A stretch of 64,000 nt of DNA from Flavobacterium cauense R2A-7 (lineage in GTDB: Bacteria > Bacteroidota > Bacteroidia > Flavobacteriales > Flavobacteriaceae). Each line of letters begins with the position of its first letter. Within the stretch, counting starts at the first letter, position 1. The stretch lies in contig NZ_AVBI01000001.1 in NCBI RefSeq assembly GCF_000498475.1, positions 434,001 through 498,000 of the forward strand, written 5' to 3'. The position numbers were made by a program, and so were the translations under genes. The notes under the pieces are model-generated. The model was given only the letters and a program-made list of their open reading frames with translations. It had not been told where the DNA came from and did no database searches. Below are positions 44,490 through 54,310 of the stretch, piece by piece.

Positions 44490-45803
44490 GTGTTTCGATT
44501 ATTTGATTTTTCACTGCAATTGAACGGTTTCCCGATGAAGGAAGCCCACGCTGCTTTTGATGCGATTCTTTCCATTCCGGAGGGAAAGTATCAGGACTAC
44601 CTTGTAACGCAGCGCAGTGAAATTGTGAATTTCCATTTGAAAAACAATCCGTTTTACCGTAAATTGATCGGGAAAAATTCCGTTGAAAACTGGAACGATT
44701 TACCGGTACTCACCAAAAAAGAGTTACAACAACCCTTAACCAATCGCCTTTCCGATGGCTATTCTCAAAAAAATGTTTTCGTAAATAAAACTTCGGGATC
44801 CAGTGGCGACCCGTTTGTTTTTGCCAAAGACAAGCAGGCCCATGCGCTAACTTGGGCTTCGATTCTTCACCGTTTCGGTTGGTACGGGATTGATTTCAAC
44901 ACCTCGTATCAGGCACGCTTTTATGGTATTCCATTGGATTTCATCGGTTATCGAAAGGAACGGTTAAAAGATTTTTTAGGACACCGCTATCGTTTCCCGA
45001 TATTTGACCTGTCGGATGCTTTTCTGGAAAAAGTACTCAAGCATTTCCGAAGTAAAAAATTCGATTACATCAACGGGTATACGAGCTCAATCGTATTGTT
45101 CGCTAAATTTCTGCAGACCAAAAACATTATTCTGAAGGAAATTTGCCCGACACTGAAAGTCTGCATGGTGACCTCCGAAATGCTCTTTGACGACGACAAA
45201 ACACTCTTGAAAACGCAATTCGGCATTCCGATTGTGAACGAATACGGTGCTTCCGAACTGGACCTGATTGCCTTTCAAAACCCCAACGGCGAATGGCAGG
45301 TAAATTCAGAAACCTTGTTTTTAGAGATTTTAGATGAAAACAACCAGCCGGTTCCCAACGGACAGGAAGGGCGGATTGTCATTACGTCTTTATACAACAA
45401 AGCGCATCCTTTTATTCGTTACGATATCGGCGACATTGGAATTTTGGATGAAAGAAGCACTCCGAAAAAACCCATCCTGAAAAAACTCATCGGAAGAACG
45501 AATGATGTAGCACTACTGCCCAGCGGAAAAAAATCGCCGGGACTGACCTTTTATTACGTAACCAAAAGCATCATTGAAGACGATGGAAATGTAAAGGAAT
45601 TTGTTATCCGTCAGACCAAAATCGACACTTTTGAAATTGATTATGTTTCCGAAAAAGAACTAACATCAGAACAAATTAAAGGCATTCAGGAAGCCATAGA
45701 CAACTACCTAGAGCCGGGCTTACAATTTTCCTATCACCGAAAAAACAGTTTGCTTCGCAATTCGAGAGGCAAACTCAAACAATTCATATCCGAACTAACA
45801 TGA
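44490..45803 (+). CDS. Phenylacetate-CoA ligase/CapK-family adenylate-forming protein
   Basis: The protein is about 437 residues if it starts at the GTG at 44490. The AMP-binding loop is [11 protein letters not shown], with [10 protein letters not shown] and IRYDIGDIG further along, all diagnostic for the PaaK/CapK subfamily. Members in polysaccharide loci (CapK-like) are thought to activate an acyl group for glycan modification. The next gene overlaps by 4 nt, which ties it to the polysaccharide locus. In-frame alternatives are TTG 44469 (inside a promoter box) and ATG 44535 (loses [12 protein letters not shown], which looks coding). Confidence 0.85.
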   Translation: MFRLFDFSLQLNGFPMKEAHAAFDAILSIPEGKYQDYLVTQRSEIVNFHLKNNPFYRKLIGKNSVENWNDLPVLTKKELQQPLTNRLSDGYSQKNVFVNKTSGSSGDPFVFAKDKQAHALTWASILHRFGWYGIDFNTSYQARFYGIPLDFIGYRKERLKDFLGHRYRFPIFDLSDAFLEKVLKHFRSKKFDYINGYTSSIVLFAKFLQTKNIILKEICPTLKVCMVTSEMLFDDDKTLLKTQFGIPIVNEYGASELDLIAFQNPNGEWQVNSETLFLEILDENNQPVPNGQEGRIVITSLYNKAHPFIRYDIGDIGILDERSTPKKPILKKLIGRTNDVALLPSGKKSPGLTFYYVTKSIIEDDGNVKEFVIRQTKIDTFEIDYVSEKELTSEQIKGIQEAIDNYLEPGLQFSYHRKNSLLRNSRGKLKQFISELT

Positions 45804-46894
45804 TTAAACTTACCATAGTAGCCGGCGCACGTCCGAATTTCATGAAGATTGCACCGCTTATTCATCAACTTCAGAAAAAACAGGAAGAAGGAAAAGCGAT
45901 TTCGTTCCGATTGGTGCATACCGGCCAACATTACGATAAAAACCTGAGCGACACCTTTTTTGAAGAACTGAAGATTCCGAAACCCGATGCCAATCTGATG
46001 GTGGGTGGCGGAACGCAGGCCGAACAAACGGCAGGCATCATGATTGGTTTTGAGAAAGAACTGGCAGAAAATCCATCCGATTTGGTAATTGTGGTAGGCG
46101 ATGTAACGTCCACCATGGCGTGCAGTATCGTTGCCAAAAAAGCCAATGTAAAAGTAGCCCATATCGAAGCCGGAATCCGTTCGTTTGATTTGACGATGCC
46201 CGAAGAGATCAACCGTATGGTAACTGACAGTATCACCGATTATTTTTTCACGACCTCGAGTTATGCTAATGAGAACCTGAAAAAAGCCGGAATCGAAGAC
46301 GATTGTATTTTTTTTGTTGGCAATATTATGATCGATTCGTTGGTTAAAAATCTGGAACGCATTGAAAAACCTTCCTTTTTTGACGAACTTCAGACTTCCG
46401 ATAAAAAATATCTGGTATTGACGATGCACCGTCCGGCCAACGTAGACAATAAAGAAAATCTGGAACGTTATCTGGACAACATCACTTCTTTTGCCAAAGA
46501 TTTTACGATTGTATTCCCGATTCATCCGAGAACGAAACCTATTGTGGAAGCCATCGGAAAACACTATCCGAATCTGGAAATCGTCGAGCCACAACCTTAT
46601 TTGAAATTTATCTATTTGCTAAAAAATGCCGCGGGTGTGATTACCGATTCCGGTGGGATTACCGAAGAAGCAACGTATTTGCATATTCCGTGCATTACCC
46701 TTCGCGAAAACACCGAAAGACCCGAAACCTGTGTATTGGGCAGTAATGTTTTGGTGGGCAACGATTTCAAGGCTTTGGAAGAAAATATTAAGAAAATTAC
46801 CGAGAACAACTGGAAAAAAGTACAAATCCCCGAACTTTGGGATGGCCAAACCGCCAATAGAATTGTTGACATTTTATTTGATTTACCGCTATAA
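45800..46894 (+). CDS. wecB: UDP-N-acetylglucosamine 2-epimerase (non-hydrolysing)
   Basis: The 364-residue enzyme interconverts UDP-GlcNAc and UDP-ManNAc. Motifs include VAGARPNFMKIAPLI, VHTGQHYDKNLSDTFF, VVGDVTSTMACSIV, VAHIEAGIRSFDLTMPEE and DSGGITEEATYL with RENTERPET near the C terminus. No UDP-ManNAc dehydrogenase (wecC) is visible in the window, so the ManNAc may be used directly or the dehydrogenase lies outside. Overlaps of 4 nt upstream and 1 nt downstream indicate an operon. Confidence 0.94.
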   Translation: MIKLTIVAGARPNFMKIAPLIHQLQKKQEEGKAISFRLVHTGQHYDKNLSDTFFEELKIPKPDANLMVGGGTQAEQTAGIMIGFEKELAENPSDLVIVVGDVTSTMACSIVAKKANVKVAHIEAGIRSFDLTMPEEINRMVTDSITDYFFTTSSYANENLKKAGIEDDCIFFVGNIMIDSLVKNLERIEKPSFFDELQTSDKKYLVLTMHRPANVDNKENLERYLDNITSFAKDFTIVFPIHPRTKPIVEAIGKHYPNLEIVEPQPYLKFIYLLKNAAGVITDSGGITEEATYLHIPCITLRENTERPETCVLGSNVLVGNDFKALEENIKKITENNWKKVQIPELWDGQTANRIVDILFDLPL

Positions 46895-48060
46895 TGCAAG
46901 ACATTTTAATCATATCCAATTATTACCCGCCGGAAACCGGAGCGGCCGCCAATCGTATTGAAACACTGGCACACGGACTTCACGACAAAGGCTGGAACAT
47001 TTCGGTTTTGTGTCCGCTGCCCAACTATCCGAACGGAAAAATTTTTCAGGGGTATCAGGGAAAAATGAAACACAAATCCGTCGAGAAAGACATTACGGTT
47101 TACCGCACCTGGGTATTTCCGAGCAACTCGAAAAACAAAGTTGTCCGACTGATTTCCATGCTGTCGTTTTCGTTTTCGTTGAGTCTTTTCTTATTGTTTA
47201 CTAAAACTCCGAAAAAAGTAATTATCCAGTCGCCACCGCTTTTTGTTGCTTTTTTCGGTGTACTGATGAATAAATTCAAAGGCAAAAAAATCATTTTGAA
47301 TGTTTCCGATTTATGGCCCTTGGCCGGAAAAGAACTTGGGGTAATGCACGAAAGTTTCAGTTACCGTATGCTGGAAAAAATTGAACGATACAATTATAAA
47401 AATGCGGATTTGGTTTTGGGACAATCGGAAGAAATCTGTACGCATGTTCGCGAAAGAGCAGCGACCAAAACCGTTTTGTACCGTAACTATCCGAAATTTC
47501 AATTGCAGGAGAACGCCGGCGCTGAAACTTCAGATAAAATTCACGTAGTTTATGCCGGACTTTTAGGAGTGGCGCAAGGTATTGTAACCCTTTGCAAAAA
47601 CATCCGATTGCCGGAAAATGTAATTCTCGACATTTATGGCAATGGTGCGGAGAAAACGGAACTTCTGGAATTTATCAAGGAAAATCCAAATAAAAACATT
47701 CATTTTCATGGAGAACTCACGCGAACGGCACTTCATGAAGTACTGCTTCATAAAGCCGATTATGCATTGATTCCGTTGGTCAATCGGATTTACGGTTCGG
47801 TTCCTTCTAAAATTTTCGAAATGGCGCATATCGGTTTACCCATTATTTATATAGCCGGAGGCGAAGGCGGAGATCTTGTAAACGAATTTAAATTGGGAAA
47901 AGTGATAACTCCCCAAGAGTATGAGTCGTTGAATGAATTGTTAGCTACGCTTATAAAAACCGACAGTACTGCTAGAAAAAAAATCCAGGACACTGCCCAA
48001 GAATCTTTTTCGTTTGACAGGCAGTTGGAGCAAATCAATGAAGAAATTAGAATCCTCTAA
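46894..48060 (+). CDS. Glycosyltransferase family 4 (WbuB-like)
   Basis: The 388-residue GT-B enzyme begins DILIISNYYPPETGAAANRI, the common start of WbuB/WcaI-type GT4 enzymes. The C-terminal donor domain has HVVYAGLLGVAQGI, IDLYGNGAEK-like (ILDIYGNGAEKTELLEF), and SKIFEMAHIGLPIIYIAGGEGGDL with the donor-binding Glu. Acceptor and sugar unknown. Its stop codon overlaps the convergent transferase gene by 4 nt. Confidence 0.9.
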   Translation: MQDILIISNYYPPETGAAANRIETLAHGLHDKGWNISVLCPLPNYPNGKIFQGYQGKMKHKSVEKDITVYRTWVFPSNSKNKVVRLISMLSFSFSLSLFLLFTKTPKKVIIQSPPLFVAFFGVLMNKFKGKKIILNVSDLWPLAGKELGVMHESFSYRMLEKIERYNYKNADLVLGQSEEICTHVRERAATKTVLYRNYPKFQLQENAGAETSDKIHVVYAGLLGVAQGIVTLCKNIRLPENVILDIYGNGAEKTELLEFIKENPNKNIHFHGELTRTALHEVLLHKADYALIPLVNRIYGSVPSKIFEMAHIGLPIIYIAGGEGGDLVNEFKLGKVITPQEYESLNELLATLIKTDSTARKKIQDTAQESFSFDRQLEQINEEIRIL

Positions 48061-49409
48061 TATGCCTTTTCCTCGCCTTTGACAGCATTGAATACCGTCA
48101 TAAAAATAATCTTCAGATCCAAAAGTAACGACCAGTTTTCCAGATAAAAAATATCATATTTCACACGATTTATGATGTCTTTGTCGCTTTCGACTTCACC
48201 ACGATAACCGTTAGTCTGCGCCAATCCGGTAATACCGGGTTTTACAAAATGACGGACCATAAATTTATCAACGCTTTTGGCATACATCTCGGTATGACTA
48301 ACCATATGAGGTCTTGGACCGACCACTGACATATCTCCCAAAAATACATTAAAAAATTGCGGCAATTCGTCGATACTTGTTTTTCTTATAAAACGTCCAA
48401 TATTGGTAATTCTGGGGTCATTTTTGGAAACCTGTTCAATATCTGCAATTTCGTTAGGTCGCATGGAACGGAATTTATAACAGTCGAATTCGTGATAATT
48501 CAGTCCGTTTCGTCTTTGTTTGAAAAAAACCGGGCCTTTGGATTCTCTTTTTATCAGGAAAGCTAAAATTGGAGTCAACCAAGACAGTATTCCAACGATA
48601 ACGATTAATGAAAACACGATGTCGAATCCTCTTTTCACGATCATATTTATCGTTTTATCTAAAGGAATATCCCGTAAAGAAGCCACAGGAATATAACCGT
48701 AATAATCGAATTTCATGTTGCGCGACAAAACCTCATTTTCATCGGGTAAAAATTTTAAGACCTTCAGGTTATTGTCGGTAAAATCTATGAACTGATTAAT
48801 CAGTTCGTTTTCCATATCAGAAAGAGAGCAATAGATTTCGTCAATTTTGTGCTCCAAAACGAATGAAAAACAAGTGTTAATCTGCTCCGTTTTGTTTCCT
48901 TTCAAATCAAAAAGTGAAATCAGGTTGTATCCGTAATCCGGATTTTCGTTGAAAAAATCAGCCAATTGGGATACGTTTTCCCCATCGCCAACAATAACAA
49001 CCCTTCTGAAATTCCCACCGAAAATAACACGAAACCGTCGTAAAAAATAAAAAATCGAAAGTTTCGCCAGAGAAATTAAAATTACTGAAAAGGTTGCAAA
49101 TTTAAAAATTTGTGAAGGTTCGGAAAATTTTAAAAAGTACCCTAAATACGCAAAATTCAGAATAATGAATAAGGCATATTGATTGAAAATTTTTCGGAAG
49201 ATATCAACCACTTTTGTGAAACGGTACACCTCATAAAAACCAACATTCCAAGCGATGATTATCCATGAAACCGACACGAAAAAATGGTAGTAAATTATAT
49301 TGAGGGCATCCAATAACAGGACAGATGCCAGAACATTAATAATAATTAAGTCCAGCAAATAGGAGAACGGTCTTAAATAACCGGAATATCGTCCTGCTTG
49401 TTTTCCCAC
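48057..49409 (-). CDS. Polyprenyl-phosphate sugar-1-phosphate transferase (WcaJ/exopolysaccharide initiating)
   Basis: The 450-residue protein has four N-terminal membrane helices, a middle Rossmann-like part (RVVIVGDGENVSQLADFF) and a C-terminal catalytic domain of the bacterial sugar transferase family. Catalytic-domain motifs are KRGFDIVFSLIVIVGI (membrane re-entrant helix), GPVFFKQRRNGLN, CYKFRSMRPNE, RKTSIDELPQFFNVFLGDM and SVVGPRPHM. It loads the first sugar, often glucose or galactose, onto undecaprenyl phosphate and so starts repeat-unit synthesis for the locus. Confidence 0.93.
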   Translation of the reverse strand: MGKQAGRYSGYLRPFSYLLDLIIINVLASVLLLDALNIIYYHFFVSVSWIIIAWNVGFYEVYRFTKVVDIFRKIFNQYALFIILNFAYLGYFLKFSEPSQIFKFATFSVILISLAKLSIFYFLRRFRVIFGGNFRRVVIVGDGENVSQLADFFNENPDYGYNLISLFDLKGNKTEQINTCFSFVLEHKIDEIYCSLSDMENELINQFIDFTDNNLKVLKFLPDENEVLSRNMKFDYYGYIPVASLRDIPLDKTINMIVKRGFDIVFSLIVIVGILSWLTPILAFLIKRESKGPVFFKQRRNGLNYHEFDCYKFRSMRPNEIADIEQVSKNDPRITNIGRFIRKTSIDELPQFFNVFLGDMSVVGPRPHMVSHTEMYAKSVDKFMVRHFVKPGITGLAQTNGYRGEVESDKDIINRVKYDIFYLENWSLLLDLKIIFMTVFNAVKGEEKAY

Positions 49410-50393
49410 TTAGAAAATGTATTTTGAAAAATCCTTGTGTTCTTCTTTGGCTAATTCTTCCGGAGACAACGATTTGAAATACTCATACGTAATTTTCATG
49501 CCTTCGGAACGCGAGACTTTGGCTTCCCATCCTAAAATTTCTCTTGCTTTTGTGGTATCCGGCTGACGCTGCATCGGATCATTTACCGGAAGCGGATGGT
49601 AAACCACTTTTTGTTGGGTTCCGGTTAATTTAATGATTTCCTCAGCGAAATCTTTAATGGTGATTTCATCCGGGTTACCGATATTGACCGGCAAATGGTA
49701 ATCGGAGTGCAACAGTCGGAAAATCCCCTCCACCTGATCGTCTACATAACAGAACGAACGGGTTTGGGAACCATCGCCAAAAATGGTTAAATCTTCACCG
49801 CGCAACGCCTGACCGATAAAAGCCGGAATTACACGACCGTCGTTTAGACGCATTCTTGGTCCGTAGGTGTTAAAAATACGGACGATACGGGTTTCCACAC
49901 CATGAAATGTGTGGTAGGCCATAGTTATGGATTCCTGAAAACGTTTTGCTTCATCGTAAACGCCACGCGGACCAATGGTGTTCACATTGCCATAGTATTC
50001 TTCCGTTTGCGGATGAATTAACGGATCGCCATAGACTTCGGAAGTGGAGGCGATAAGAATTCGTGCTTTTTTCACGCGGGCTAATCCTAACAGATTGTGC
50101 GTTCCCAAAGAACCAACCTTTAGTGTTTGGATCGGAATTTTTAAATAATCGATCGGACTGGCCGGAGACGCAAAATGCAATATATAATCCAATTGTCCCG
50201 GAACATGGACAAACTTAGTAATATCGTGATGGTAAAATTCGAAATGTTCTAATTTGAAAAGATGTTCAATATTTTTTAAATCTCCGGTAATCAGATTGTC
50301 CATGCCAATAACATGATATCCCTCTGCTATAAAACGATCGCACAAATGCGACCCTAAAAATCCGGCTGCACCAGTAATTAAAATTCTTTTCAT
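49410..50393 (-). CDS. UDP-glucuronate decarboxylase (UDP-xylose synthase) or close SDR
   Basis: The 327-residue extended short-chain dehydrogenase has the NAD-binding motif [32 protein letters not shown], the catalytic YxxxK motif in [10 protein letters not shown], and [16 protein letters not shown]. The pattern (including [15 protein letters not shown]) fits UXS enzymes, which make UDP-xylose from UDP-glucuronate. No UDP-glucose dehydrogenase is in view, so the precursor must be made elsewhere. It is adjacent to the initiating transferase with no gap. Confidence 0.9.
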   Translation of the reverse strand: MKRILITGAAGFLGSHLCDRFIAEGYHVIGMDNLITGDLKNIEHLFKLEHFEFYHHDITKFVHVPGQLDYILHFASPASPIDYLKIPIQTLKVGSLGTHNLLGLARVKKARILIASTSEVYGDPLIHPQTEEYYGNVNTIGPRGVYDEAKRFQESITMAYHTFHGVETRIVRIFNTYGPRMRLNDGRVIPAFIGQALRGEDLTIFGDGSQTRSFCYVDDQVEGIFRLLHSDYHLPVNIGNPDEITIKDFAEEIIKLTGTQQKVVYHPLPVNDPMQRQPDTTKAREILGWEAKVSRSEGMKITYEYFKSLSPEELAKEEHKDFSKYIF

Positions 50394-51712
50394 TATTTAA
50401 ATTCTGTTTGGTCTTTATAATTGATTGTATTGAAAATACAAAAAAGTGTTATAAAAAAGACGATTCCTCGTTGACGACAAAAGATTGATTCCGTCAAAAG
50501 TAATACTATCATCGTTACGGCAAAAACTAAATGCAGTAAATTTTTCCCGGAGATGGCGTTTTTAAGGTTCAGAAATAACATTACAGTAAAAACTATAAAT
50601 CCGAATACACCTAACTCTGCAAAAGTTTGCACGTATTGATTGTGAAAATTGAAAACACGATACCCTAAATTCAGTTGATGCTGAGTAATTTTTTTTTCAA
50701 TTTCCTGTTGTGAGGCTTCATGCCCAAAACCTGAAAACACTATATTCTGTTCCGCCAACATTTCTGTAAAAATGCGTACCTGAAAAACCCTTAATGCGGT
50801 ACCCGGAAAAAAATTATTAGGCTGAAATTTCTCATTGCTCCAAGCTTGTTTTAAACTAACATTATAAACCACATCCGTTTTAGTACCAAAATTCTCATTA
50901 ATGGTATTATCGACAAAAGCGGTTTCATATTCCATCAGAAACTGTTCTCTTACCCTTTCCACAAATAATATGGAGAATATTGAAAAAAAGAAAACTGAAA
51001 TTATAGTAAGTGCTTTTATATCTGTGGGCGTTTTAGAAAAAAAGCTGTAGTAGCAAACAATCAACAACAAATCAATAAAAAAGACACTTTTGGAGGATAA
51101 TAAAAAAACAAAAAACAGTAAGGTGAATATACAAATTCGATCGATAATTGTTTTGTTTTTAATAGAGATAAAATAAAACATTCCAAAAGACGCAAAAGCA
51201 GCCATATAAATAGCGTTCAAATCTACGGTTACTAATTCGTGAAAGAAAAACACATTACGGTTTCCGGTACTAAAATAACGGATTAGAGCGTTTGAAAAAT
51301 AGTAGAGCGTGTAAAAACACATGCCAAAACCATACAGCCGAAACACTTTATTTAAGGAACTTTTTTTTAATGGAATGATGAAAAAAAAGGCTAAAGGCAT
51401 TAATAAAAACAAAATGTCTTTTTGCAAACCGGATACCGTTGCGTTGAAATCTTTTGTCCAAAACAACGAACAAACCATGATACAATATAAAATCATGGGT
51501 AATAATATTACTTTGTTGAAGTGAAAGTTAGATTTGTCAACCGAAAAAAGCGCAACAATAAAAAAAAGAATACAAGTAATACTCCCAAACGCAAAGTTTA
51601 AAGGGATTGTAATTAAAATTGCCGCTAAAAGATACGTTAAAACATCATATTCTTCTGTTAATTGTTTAAATTTCAGATGTGTGTTTTTTAAATAATGGTA
51701 AATATTCTTCAT
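50393..51712 (-). CDS. O-antigen ligase/polymerase-like membrane protein (Wzy/WaaL)
   Basis: The 439-residue protein has about 10-12 membrane helices and one large periplasmic loop (about residues 255-345) containing the conserved pattern GHEASQQEI and [19 protein letters not shown], typical of the O-antigen ligase family (HNxYL-like motif). It either polymerises repeat units or ligates the finished glycan to lipid A core. The ATG at 51712 overlaps an older reading frame of a glycosyltransferase remnant. Confidence 0.87.
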   Translation of the reverse strand: MKNIYHYLKNTHLKFKQLTEEYDVLTYLLAAILITIPLNFAFGSITCILFFIVALFSVDKSNFHFNKVILLPMILYCIMVCSLFWTKDFNATVSGLQKDILFLLMPLAFFFIIPLKKSSLNKVFRLYGFGMCFYTLYYFSNALIRYFSTGNRNVFFFHELVTVDLNAIYMAAFASFGMFYFISIKNKTIIDRICIFTLLFFVFLLSSKSVFFIDLLLIVCYYSFFSKTPTDIKALTIISVFFFSIFSILFVERVREQFLMEYETAFVDNTINENFGTKTDVVYNVSLKQAWSNEKFQPNNFFPGTALRVFQVRIFTEMLAEQNIVFSGFGHEASQQEIEKKITQHQLNLGYRVFNFHNQYVQTFAELGVFGFIVFTVMLFLNLKNAISGKNLLHLVFAVTMIVLLLTESIFCRQRGIVFFITLFCIFNTINYKDQTEFK

Positions 51713-51875
51713 TTATCGCATCCCAATTAGACTCGGAAACTGTTGTTTTAAAGTCATTTTGAATTAACCGCAAGTTATAATTTTTTTTGACTAAAACTGT
51801 TAATTTTTTAACATCTTCGTCTCCTAAAAAAACCAACTCTTTTAAAAGGAAAATACAGTCGAAACCAAAAGCAGA
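51666..51875 (-). pseudogene. C-terminal remnant of a glycosyltransferase (69 codons)
   Basis: Reading the minus strand from 51875 to the TAA at 51666-51668 gives an uninterrupted frame without an ATG. It includes LLKELVFLGDEDVKK, LTVLVKKNYNLRLIQNDFKT and [15 protein letters not shown]. The last part resembles the C-terminal helix of GT4-type glycosyltransferases (NWexIxxxYxxLF). A stop codon lies immediately upstream, and the remaining protein is missing. The frame ends inside the start of the Wzy-like gene. I interpret it as debris of a gene replaced in the polysaccharide locus. Confidence 0.6.
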
Positions 51876-51878
51876 TTA

Positions 51879-52150
51879 ACCTTAATAGTAACACAAACAA
51901 TGCTACTGTTGATATAACAACCCGAAAGTCCAATCCCAGTTAGCGAAACAGTGAAAATTCTTAATTTATTACATCTGTTTTTCATTTATGCCACAAGCTG
52001 TTTTAATAAATAATTCCAAAAAGAAAATTAAAGTTCGATACAGAAAAAACAAAACGGTTTTCTTTCGGATTTCATTTCCAGATTGAAATCGGAAATCCGC
52101 AATAAAAAGTTCACTTATAAACAAATAAAACCGTGTTTGTTCCATACTAA
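51879..52150. other. Non-coding stretch upstream of gmd
   Basis: This AT-rich stretch holds no ORF of note, no terminator and no repeat that I can see. Together with the remnant at 51666-51875 it forms the divergent boundary of the two halves of the glycan locus. Confidence 0.6.
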
Positions 52151-52154
52151 AATT

Positions 52155-52162
52155 TATATTTG
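52155..52162 (+). promoter_or_regulatory. -7 box of the gmd operon
   Basis: TATATTTG, exact match, ends 22 nt before the gmd ATG. A TTTG at 52136-52139 is 15 nt upstream, shorter than the ideal spacer. Confidence 0.5.
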
Positions 52163-52184
52163 CAATAATTAAGACGGTTCTAAA

Positions 52185-53249
52185 ATGAAAAAAGCATTAA
52201 TTACAGGAATTAATGGGCAAGACGGTTCCTATTTAGCGGAACTATTATTGGAAAAAGGGTATGAAGTACACGGTGTAATCCGAAGAAGTTCAACGTTCAA
52301 TACAGAGCGTATTGAACACCTTTACATCGATTCTCTATTACGGGATTTACACAACCAACAGAAGATTCTGCTTCACTATGGTGACATGACAGATTCTACC
52401 AATATCATCCGTTTGGTTCAGCAAATCAAACCGGATGAAATCTACAATCTTGCGGCGCAATCGCATGTAAAGGTTTCCTTTGAATTACCGGAATACACCG
52501 CAGAAACAGATGGGGTAGGTACTTTACGATTACTGGAAGCTGTTAGAATTTGCGGATTGGAAAAAACCACTAAAATTTACCAAGCATCTACCTCCGAGTT
52601 ATACGGAAAAGTTCAGGAAATTCCACAAACGGAAAACACTCCTTTTTATCCGCGTTCCCCTTATGGTGTGGCAAAAATTTATGCCTATTGGATAACCAAA
52701 AACTATCGTGAAGCATACAATATCTTTGCGGTTAACGGAATTCTATTCAACCACGAATCCGAACGCCGCGGAGAGACTTTTGTTACTCGTAAAATCACAT
52801 TGGCAGTAGCCCGAATTGCAAACGGCATTCAGGAGAAACTCTACCTAGGCAATCTTAATTCTCTAAGGGACTGGGGTTATGCCAAAGATTATGTGGAATG
52901 TATGTGGCTGATGCTGCAACAGGATGTGCCGGAAGATTATGTAATTGCTACCGGAGAACAACATTCGGTGAAGACCTTTTGCGAATTAGCCTTTAAAGAA
53001 ATAGGCATTGAGCTGGAATGGAAGGGAGAAAATGAAAATGAAAAAGGAAGCTGTAAAAAAACTGGTCGCGTTTTAATTGAAGTGGATCCGAAATACTACC
53101 GCCCGGCAGAAGTGGAAACATTACTAGGTGACCCTACAAAAGCAAAAACCCAATTAGGTTGGAATCCAAGAAAAACCTCTTTCCAGGAATTGGTCAAAAT
53201 CATGGTACAGCACGATTTGGAATATGTAATGAAACCGACTAAAATTTAA
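52185..53249 (+). CDS. gmd: GDP-mannose 4,6-dehydratase
   Basis: The 354-residue SDR enzyme converts GDP-mannose to GDP-4-keto-6-deoxymannose. The NADP-binding motif is [17 protein letters not shown], followed by [34 protein letters not shown] and the YxxxK motif in [12 protein letters not shown], then [16 protein letters not shown]. All catalytic residues are recognisable. It is the first gene of the nine-gene operon running to 62032 and is followed 2 nt later by fcl, so the pair makes GDP-L-fucose. Confidence 0.97.
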   Translation: MKKALITGINGQDGSYLAELLLEKGYEVHGVIRRSSTFNTERIEHLYIDSLLRDLHNQQKILLHYGDMTDSTNIIRLVQQIKPDEIYNLAAQSHVKVSFELPEYTAETDGVGTLRLLEAVRICGLEKTTKIYQASTSELYGKVQEIPQTENTPFYPRSPYGVAKIYAYWITKNYREAYNIFAVNGILFNHESERRGETFVTRKITLAVARIANGIQEKLYLGNLNSLRDWGYAKDYVECMWLMLQQDVPEDYVIATGEQHSVKTFCELAFKEIGIELEWKGENENEKGSCKKTGRVLIEVDPKYYRPAEVETLLGDPTKAKTQLGWNPRKTSFQELVKIMVQHDLEYVMKPTKI

Positions 53250-53251
53250 CA

Positions 53252-54295
53252 ATGGAAAAAACAGCCAAAATTTTCGTGGCAGGACATCGCGGTCTGGTTG
53301 GAAGTGCCATTGTTAAGAACCTGAACGAAAAAGGGTACCACAACATTATTACCCGAACACACGGTGAGTTGGATTTAAAAGACAACATTAAAGTGGAGGC
53401 CTTTTTTGAAGCCGAAAAACCGGAATATGTTTTTTTAGCTGCCGCCAAAGTGGGTGGTATTGTTGCCAATAATACCTACAGAGCCGATTTTATTTATGAA
53501 AACCTGATGATTCAGAATAATGTAATCCATCAGAGTTATGTTCATGGTGTTAAAAAGCTGTTGTTTTTAGGAAGCACCTGTATTTATCCCAAAAACAGTC
53601 CGCAACCCATGAAAGAAGATTACCTTTTAACGGGTGAACTGGAATACACCAACGAACCGTACGCTATTGCAAAAATTGCAGGCATCAAAACGTGTGAAAG
53701 TTATAATTTACAGTACGGCACCAACTTCATGTCGGTCATGCCTACAAATTTATATGGTCCGAACGATAATTTCGATTTGGAAAAATCACATGTTTTACCG
53801 GCGTTAATGCGAAAAATTCATTTGGCTAAATTATTGTCGGAAAACAAAATTTCGGAGGTGGTGGCGGATCTGAAGGTAAGTTCTTTCGAGGAGGCTCAAC
53901 CGATTTTGGAAAGATTTAAAATCAGCGCCGAGGCCGTTGAAATTTGGGGTAGCGGGGCACCGATGAGAGAATTTTTATGGTCAGAAGACATGGCCGATGC
54001 CTGTGTTTTTATCATGGAAAACCGCGATTTTTCAGACTGTTATGTAAATAATAAGGACATTCGCAACACCCATATCAACATTGGAACCGGAAGCGATATT
54101 TCGATAAAGGAACTGGCCTATCTGATAAAAAAGATTGTGGGCTATCAAGGTGATTTCATTTTCAACAGTGAAAAACCAGACGGTACTTTGAAAAAACTGA
54201 CCGATTGTTCAAAACTAAACGCATTGGGCTGGAACCATAAAGTTGATCTTGAGGAAGGTATTACAAGAATGTACCATTGGTTATTAAACAAGTAG
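53252..54295 (+). CDS. fcl: GDP-L-fucose synthase
   Basis: The 347-residue epimerase/reductase has the N-terminal motif [34 protein letters not shown], the catalytic [28 protein letters not shown] and [18 protein letters not shown]. It uses the Gmd product and NADPH to form GDP-L-fucose. E. coli Fcl has about 321 residues; here an insertion of about 35 residues sits after [12 protein letters not shown] (about residues 190-228). I recall such insertions in Bacteroidota homologues. Confidence 0.95.
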   Translation: MEKTAKIFVAGHRGLVGSAIVKNLNEKGYHNIITRTHGELDLKDNIKVEAFFEAEKPEYVFLAAAKVGGIVANNTYRADFIYENLMIQNNVIHQSYVHGVKKLLFLGSTCIYPKNSPQPMKEDYLLTGELEYTNEPYAIAKIAGIKTCESYNLQYGTNFMSVMPTNLYGPNDNFDLEKSHVLPALMRKIHLAKLLSENKISEVVADLKVSSFEEAQPILERFKISAEAVEIWGSGAPMREFLWSEDMADACVFIMENRDFSDCYVNNKDIRNTHINIGTGSDISIKELAYLIKKIVGYQGDFIFNSEKPDGTLKKLTDCSKLNALGWNHKVDLEEGITRMYHWLLNK

Positions 54296-54310
54296 GTTTT
54301 CGTCAAAACA

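Noticed and set aside
45734..46594. Minus-strand open frame of 286 codons
   Set aside because: It is antisense to wecB, with Phe/Arg/His-rich composition and no promoter or domain. The wecB frame has all its family motifs.
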